Source: Candidatus Woesearchaeota archaeon | GTDB lineage: Archaea; Nanobdellota; Nanobdellia; SCGC-AAA011-G17; GW2011-AR20 | Direction: 5' to 3' | Length of the DNA: 17,072 nucleotides | Assembly: GCA_018302885.1 (NCBI GenBank) | Contig: JAGVZC010000024.1 | Location: 1 to 17,072 of the forward strand | In this document: positions 13,750-17,072 of the stretch, one piece after another | Layout: each line of letters starts with the position of its first letter | Position numbering within the stretch: position 1 is the stretch's first letter | Program-made: the position numbers and the translations under genes | The notes under the pieces: generated by a model | What the model saw: only the letters and a program-made list of their open reading frames with translations | Database searches by the model: none | What the model was told of the DNA's origin: nothing

Positions 13750-14139
13750 ATGAATAATTTAATTATTGACATAGAAACCGTGCCTCTGGAGATCAAGGAT
13801 GAGTATGTCAAAGAATACCTGATGGACAAGAAGATAGACAAGGAATCAAGAAGCCTGCACCCCCTTTATTCCAAGATTGTATGTATAGTTCTCAAGGGAG
13901 AGGAATATATTGCCCTTATCGGGAATGAAAAGGAAATCTTAGAGAAATTCTGGGAGATAGCTCCCAAGTATAATATGTTCATAACTCACAATGGATATGG
14001 CTTTGATATTCCCTTCATAATTGTAAGGAGTGCAGTCCATAAAATCAAGTTCAAAAGCCTGATACAATTAAACAAATATAACATGGTAAATTCAAATCAT
14101 TTTGATACCATGATGTTCTTCAATCAGAACGGGGTGTAA
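13750..14139 (+). CDS. Shortened PolB-related 3'-5' exonuclease (RNase H fold)
   Basis: A 129-residue protein resembling the predicted 3'-5' exonuclease family related to the DNA polymerase B proofreading domain. Exo I is DIET (residues 7-10). Exo II is THNGYGFDIPFI (79-90, with Asn81 and Asp86). A later HFDTMMFF supplies another acidic position. Typical members have about 200 residues and a third motif (YxxxD) near the end; here the frame stops at NQNGV, before that motif, and no downstream frame restores it. The protein may therefore be truncated and inactive, or may rely on a partner. The next gene is a helicase 38 bases away in the same direction, a natural partner for an exonuclease. Its TATA element is shared with the divergent SemiSWEET gene. 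Confidence 0.75.
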   Translation: MNNLIIDIETVPLEIKDEYVKEYLMDKKIDKESRSLHPLYSKIVCIVLKGEEYIALIGNEKEILEKFWEIAPKYNMFITHNGYGFDIPFIIVRSAVHKIKFKSLIQLNKYNMVNSNHFDTMMFFNQNGV

Positions 14140-14146
14140 GGTTAGG

Positions 14147-14154
14147 TTTTTAAG
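14147..14154 (+). promoter_or_regulatory. TATA-like box of the helicase gene
   Basis: TTTTTAAG is centred about 28 bases before the ATG at 14178, so the helicase may have its own leaderless promoter besides read-through from the exonuclease gene. Confidence 0.35.
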
Positions 14155-14177
14155 TTATCATTGAACTAATTCTTTGA

Positions 14178-15995
14178 ATGAAATGGAGTCTATACAACAA
14201 AAAAGAATATCTCAAGCCCTATGTATTTTCAAACGGAAAGTCACAATCAGATATAGTCAATGAAGTTATGGAAGCTATAAAAAAAGGATACAAGATAATA
14301 TTCATCCATGGCTTTTGCGGCACTGGAAAAAGCGCCATTGCACTGAACATAGCAAAGGAAATTGGAAGAACTTCAATAGTTGTTCCTGTAAAAAACCTGC
14401 AGAACCAGTATTTTGAAGATTATACAAACAATCTTCATATAAACAAAAACAACAATGAAAAATTAAAAATATCTGTCATGTTTGGAAGGCAGAATTTTAG
14501 ATGCACCTTCAGTGATGAAATGGCTGATAATTTATCTTTGCCGTGCACAATCGATGTAAATTACAGGGAGAATGAGCAGAAATTGTTTGAGTATGCCGAG
14601 AAGAATCCCTTTATTAATGTAAAAAATCTTGACAGCTACAAACAAGTGAAAAGAATGAGCGTTGCTCCTGCATGTCCATCATGGAGCCCGGTACTTCCTG
14701 CTGATTTTGAGGTTAAAATTCTGAAAGATGCAAAGCCTGCAACATACGAGGCTGTAAACGGAAAATATGTGTATTATAAAAGAGGTGGAAACTGCCCATA
14801 TTACAACCAGTATCAAAGCTATATTGATGCAGATGTAATTATTTTTAACAGCATGAAATATGAGATTGAGAATGCAATAGGCAGAAAACCAAAAACAGAG
14901 ATTGAAATAATAGATGAATGCGATGAATTTCTTGATAATTTAGGCAATGAAAAAATAATCAATTTAAACCTGCTAAGCAACAGAATTAATTTCTTTATGT
15001 CAAAATACAAAGACATTGATCTCATTCCTGAAATCAGTGATTTGGTCTTAAGCATGATAAAAAACAGTGACAAGCTAATAGAAAATCAGGAAATACTGAT
15101 ATTAAAAGAATCAAAGATAAAAAATTTAATGAGCTATTTCTTAAATCATACAATATCAACCTTAATATTAAATGATGAAGAGGATTATCTGTTCAATGTC
15201 CATTCTTATTTTGAAAGCTTCAAGAATTATATAGATGAAACATATGTTGTTTTTTCAAGGAACAAAAGGAATGAAGTTGTTGTTAAATTAATTATGGTCA
15301 ATCTGGAGAGAAAGCTAAAGGAATTTTTAGATAAAAACAACGTGTTTGTCATGATGTCTGGAACTTTGCATTCAAAATCAGTTCTCGAAAATATATTTGG
15401 CATTAAGAATTACAAGATTATAGAGGCTGAAGTCAAAGAGATTGGCAAAAGAAACAAAATAAAGATCGGAAATGAGAAAGAATTTAACTATCAATACCTT
15501 AAAAAAGATGATTCAAGGGAAGAATATTTGAAGGCGTTTTCCGAATGCATGAATAAGGCTAAGAAGCCCGTTCTTGTCCATGTAAATGCATTCAAGGACT
15601 TACCAAGTGAATTTGAATGCAGCAAATATGGCATTTATAATATAAAAGCAAGAGAAATCCTAATAAAAGAACAAAGCGAAGACAAGACTGGGCTTATTAT
15701 ACAGAAGTTTAAAGACAAGAAAATAGACATTTTGTATTCTACCAAGTGCAACAGGGGCGTTGATTTTCCCGGAGATATTTGCAGGAGCATTGTATTCACA
15801 AAATTCCCTTATCCTGACAAGAGCTCTCTGTTCTGGAGAATATTGTCCAAGATTAACAAGAGGGGGGCGGATTTATTTTATTTTGATAAATCCAGAAGGG
15901 AGATAATCCAACGATCTTTCAGAGGAGTAAGAAGCAGGGATGACTATGTGGACATATTAAGCCCAGATATAAGGGTTCTTGATTTCTTTCGTTAA
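14178..15995 (+). CDS. XPD/DinG-like superfamily 2 helicase
   Basis: A 605-residue ATPase. Walker A is GFCGTGKS (45-52). Walker B is IIDECDE (244-250), a DECD variant of the DEAH box. MSGTL (394-398) is the motif-III-like turn seen in XPD/DinG. STKCNRGVDFPG (521-532) is motif V-like. IIQRSFRGVRSRDD (576-589) is motif VI with the arginine finger region. Between Walker A and B are Cys109, Cys123, Cys166 and Cys206 (the last in GGNCPYY), placed where XPD-family enzymes hold a 4Fe-4S cluster; the spacing is unusual, so cluster binding is likely but not certain. Such enzymes unwind DNA 5' to 3' in repair. Bacillus-type DinG fuses an exonuclease to this helicase; here a separate exonuclease gene lies directly upstream. 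Confidence 0.85.
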   Translation: MKWSLYNKKEYLKPYVFSNGKSQSDIVNEVMEAIKKGYKIIFIHGFCGTGKSAIALNIAKEIGRTSIVVPVKNLQNQYFEDYTNNLHINKNNNEKLKISVMFGRQNFRCTFSDEMADNLSLPCTIDVNYRENEQKLFEYAEKNPFINVKNLDSYKQVKRMSVAPACPSWSPVLPADFEVKILKDAKPATYEAVNGKYVYYKRGGNCPYYNQYQSYIDADVIIFNSMKYEIENAIGRKPKTEIEIIDECDEFLDNLGNEKIINLNLLSNRINFFMSKYKDIDLIPEISDLVLSMIKNSDKLIENQEILILKESKIKNLMSYFLNHTISTLILNDEEDYLFNVHSYFESFKNYIDETYVVFSRNKRNEVVVKLIMVNLERKLKEFLDKNNVFVMMSGTLHSKSVLENIFGIKNYKIIEAEVKEIGKRNKIKIGNEKEFNYQYLKKDDSREEYLKAFSECMNKAKKPVLVHVNAFKDLPSEFECSKYGIYNIKAREILIKEQSEDKTGLIIQKFKDKKIDILYSTKCNRGVDFPGDICRSIVFTKFPYPDKSSLFWRILSKINKRGADLFYFDKSRREIIQRSFRGVRSRDDYVDILSPDIRVLDFFR

Positions 15996-16069
15996 AAATA
16001 TTTTTTTTCTTTTCCTGTGTCCTGATATTTCCAGATTCTGTTTATTATTTTTTTCTTTGTTTTTTTCAT
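15992..16069 (-). CDS. Possible 25-residue basic microprotein
   Basis: On the minus strand the ATG at 16069 opens 25 codons, MKKTKKKIINRIWKYQDTGK then EKKYF, ending in TAA at 15992-15994. GAGG (16077-16080) lies seven bases before the ATG, and a TATA box TTTATATA (16101-16108) lies about 25 bases before that, so promoter, ribosome site and frame are all in order. The stop interlocks with the helicase stop (TTAA, 15992-15995), as in other convergent pairs of this window. The peptide is strongly basic, suggesting RNA, DNA or membrane binding. It is the size of ribosomal protein eL41 but is not that sequence. It could also be a chance frame in AT-rich DNA. Confidence 0.4.
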   Translation of the reverse strand: MKKTKKKIINRIWKYQDTGKEKKYF

Positions 16070-16100
16070 TTATTAACCTCTATAATTAAATGAATTAGTG

Positions 16101-16108
16101 TATATAAA
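16101..16108 (-). promoter_or_regulatory. TATA box for the 25-residue ORF
   Basis: TTTATATA on the minus strand predicts a start near 16079, placing GAGG at the very 5' end of a leader of about 10 bases. The rest of the gap, 16109-16220, is AT-rich, and I see no gene in it. Confidence 0.4.
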
Positions 16109-16220
16109 GGAAAGCTTTTTTTAAATATTAATTATTATTTTATAATTAACTAATGTTATATATGACTTTGGTTTATTTATAGATTTTTTGATTTTATAAA
16201 GGAATCTTATTGATTGAAAA

Positions 16221-16967
16221 TTAATAATGGCGTATTCCTCTTACATGAGAATCAAAGGTAGCTCTGTCCACCTTGTTAACATCTATATAAATTTCTTCAT
16301 CTCTTAATTTAAACTCTAATGGTTTTAAATCATTATAATATGGTTTTAGGTCAGCCATGCTAAGATCAAATTTTAGGTTTAGTATACCTTCGTTGTTTAA
16401 ATGTAACCCTATGTCACTAGATTCATTTCCAAGAATAAATCTTGTTATCATATCATCTCCAAATCTATTTGTAGGTATAGGTATAATTGATGTTCTATTT
16501 GTTATTTTAACTGAATCATTTAATAATTTTTGTAGTTGTTCATCACTTGGACTAAAATAAACACCAGTAACATGATCAAATTTATATTGTTCTGGGTCTA
16601 GTGGATATTTCAAAGGATTTTTGGTTAGATAAATTTCATTTTCTCCCTTTTTTATAGCAAATCCATCCCTTACTACAAAAGGCTCTTTAAACACCTCACG
16701 GATTTTTTCAAAGATAGATAATTTAATAGCCTCTTCCAAAGAAATTATTTTATGCCCATTATTTTTTAGTATATTAAGTGCATTATAAAATTGTTCAGTT
16801 ACTTTTCCTGAAGTAAATATTTTCATTCCACCCTGTGTTCCAGTTATATCTTCTGTGAAAGGATTATATTCTTCTCCATCATTAGGATTATAGTCCACTA
16901 TTCTAAACGTTCTACCTCCACTGTTTGGTCTAATTTCCATTATTTGTTCTGGTTTTTTTCTTAACAT
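16221..16967 (-). CDS. Unrecognised soluble protein
   Basis: A 248-residue protein, MLRKKPEQIMEIRPNSGGRT..., with no signal peptide or membrane segment. It looks alpha/beta: a Gly/Asn-rich N-terminal part (to about residue 50), a helical stretch (55-95), then strand-rich segments (FAIKKGENEIYLTKN, about 103-117, and FKLRDEEIYIDVNKVD, about 218-233). No catalytic motif is recognised. A TATA box 29 bases before the ATG supports expression as a leaderless single gene. Nothing in the neighbourhood suggests a pathway, so no function is proposed. Confidence 0.65.
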   Translation of the reverse strand: MLRKKPEQIMEIRPNSGGRTFRIVDYNPNDGEEYNPFTEDITGTQGGMKIFTSGKVTEQFYNALNILKNNGHKIISLEEAIKLSIFEKIREVFKEPFVVRDGFAIKKGENEIYLTKNPLKYPLDPEQYKFDHVTGVYFSPSDEQLQKLLNDSVKITNRTSIIPIPTNRFGDDMITRFILGNESSDIGLHLNNEGILNLKFDLSMADLKPYYNDLKPLEFKLRDEEIYIDVNKVDRATFDSHVRGIRHY

Positions 16968-16991
16968 TTTAATTTAGAGTAGAAATAATAG

Positions 16992-16999
16992 TTTATAAA
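16992..16999 (-). promoter_or_regulatory. TATA box of the 16221 gene
   Basis: TTTATAAA, a perfect archaeal-type TATA core, is centred about 28 bases before the ATG at 16967. A purine-rich CGAAAGG just upstream on the minus strand could serve as the TFB recognition element. Confidence 0.6.
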
Positions 17000-17072
17000 C
17001 CTTTCGATATTAATAACTTTAAAGTGATAACAAATAATATAAATTGTTGGTTTAATAACTTCTTTTATACTT

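Noticed and set aside
15992..16069. Reading the 25-residue basic peptide as ribosomal protein eL41
   Set aside because: The length matches but the sequence lacks the near-continuous Arg/Lys pattern of eL41 and contains Asp, Gln, Thr and Glu.
16080..16165. Possible AT-rich inverted repeat (ATTAGT near 16095 and ACTAAT near 16150)
   Set aside because: The arms are short and interrupted; in such AT-rich DNA this is expected by chance.
1..17072. CRISPR arrays, tRNA or rRNA genes, insertion sequences
   Set aside because: No regularly spaced repeats, no cloverleaf-like conserved T-loop sequences and no transposase genes were seen in the gaps, all of which are under about 225 bases.

Overview
The window is AT-rich, gene-dense DNA that looks archaeal. 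Most genes have a TATA-like TTTAAA/TTTATA box centred about 25-28 bases before the ATG with almost no leader, and a minority have a Shine-Dalgarno site. It carries a transcription factor E (TFE-alpha) gene, the archaeal-type IMP cyclohydrolase PurO and an archaeal-type winged-helix regulator. Many tiny membrane proteins, an alanyl-tRNA synthetase without a C-terminal domain, and several unrecognised soluble proteins suggest a reduced-genome DPANN lineage of the Woesearchaeota/Pacearchaeota kind. That placement is an inference from gene content, not from phylogeny.

Layout. 1-836 (-): 5' part of an MFS transporter running off the left edge. 917-1739 (+): a three-gene chain joined by two ATGA overlaps (two-TM protein, 33-residue acidic microprotein, M50/site-2-protease-like membrane peptidase). 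1736-2554 (-): TFE-alpha with a long lysine-rich tail. 2657-3510 (+): two coupled coiled-coil genes, the first with a tandem 13-residue repeat. 3507-7066 (-): a purine operon, purB-purO-purH (AICAR transformylase domain only), covering SAICAR to IMP plus adenylosuccinate to AMP. 7203-7850 (+): orphan protein. 7822-9413 (-): alaS broken by an out-of-frame internal deletion that removes catalytic motif 2. 9450-9797 (-): orphan. 9890-10856 (+): three small membrane proteins, followed by a 58-residue C-terminal remnant of a beta-ketoacyl synthase III-like gene (10863-11039). 11034-11946 (-): a 7-TM protein with a winged-helix regulator. 12045-12401 (+): small secreted protein. 12390-13358 (-): self-inhibited Fic protein whose promoter is bracketed by repeated 10-base boxes. 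13442-13699 (-): SemiSWEET. 13750-15995 (+): a shortened PolB-type 3'-5' exonuclease followed by an XPD/DinG-like helicase. 15992-16069 (-): possible 25-residue basic microprotein with its own promoter and Shine-Dalgarno site. 16221-16967 (-): orphan protein. 16968-17072 shows only the promoter of that last gene and otherwise nothing I can name.

The genome is tightly packed. Every tail-to-tail gene pair overlaps, three of them by exactly 4 bases in which the two stop codons interlock, so there is no room for conventional intergenic terminators. No tRNA, rRNA, CRISPR array, insertion sequence or origin was seen, and no gene-free stretch exceeds about 225 bases. The items most worth following up are the alaS deletion, the Fic promoter repeats, the two microproteins, the lysine-rich TFE tail, the exonuclease/helicase pair and the bidirectional TATA element at 13721-13730.
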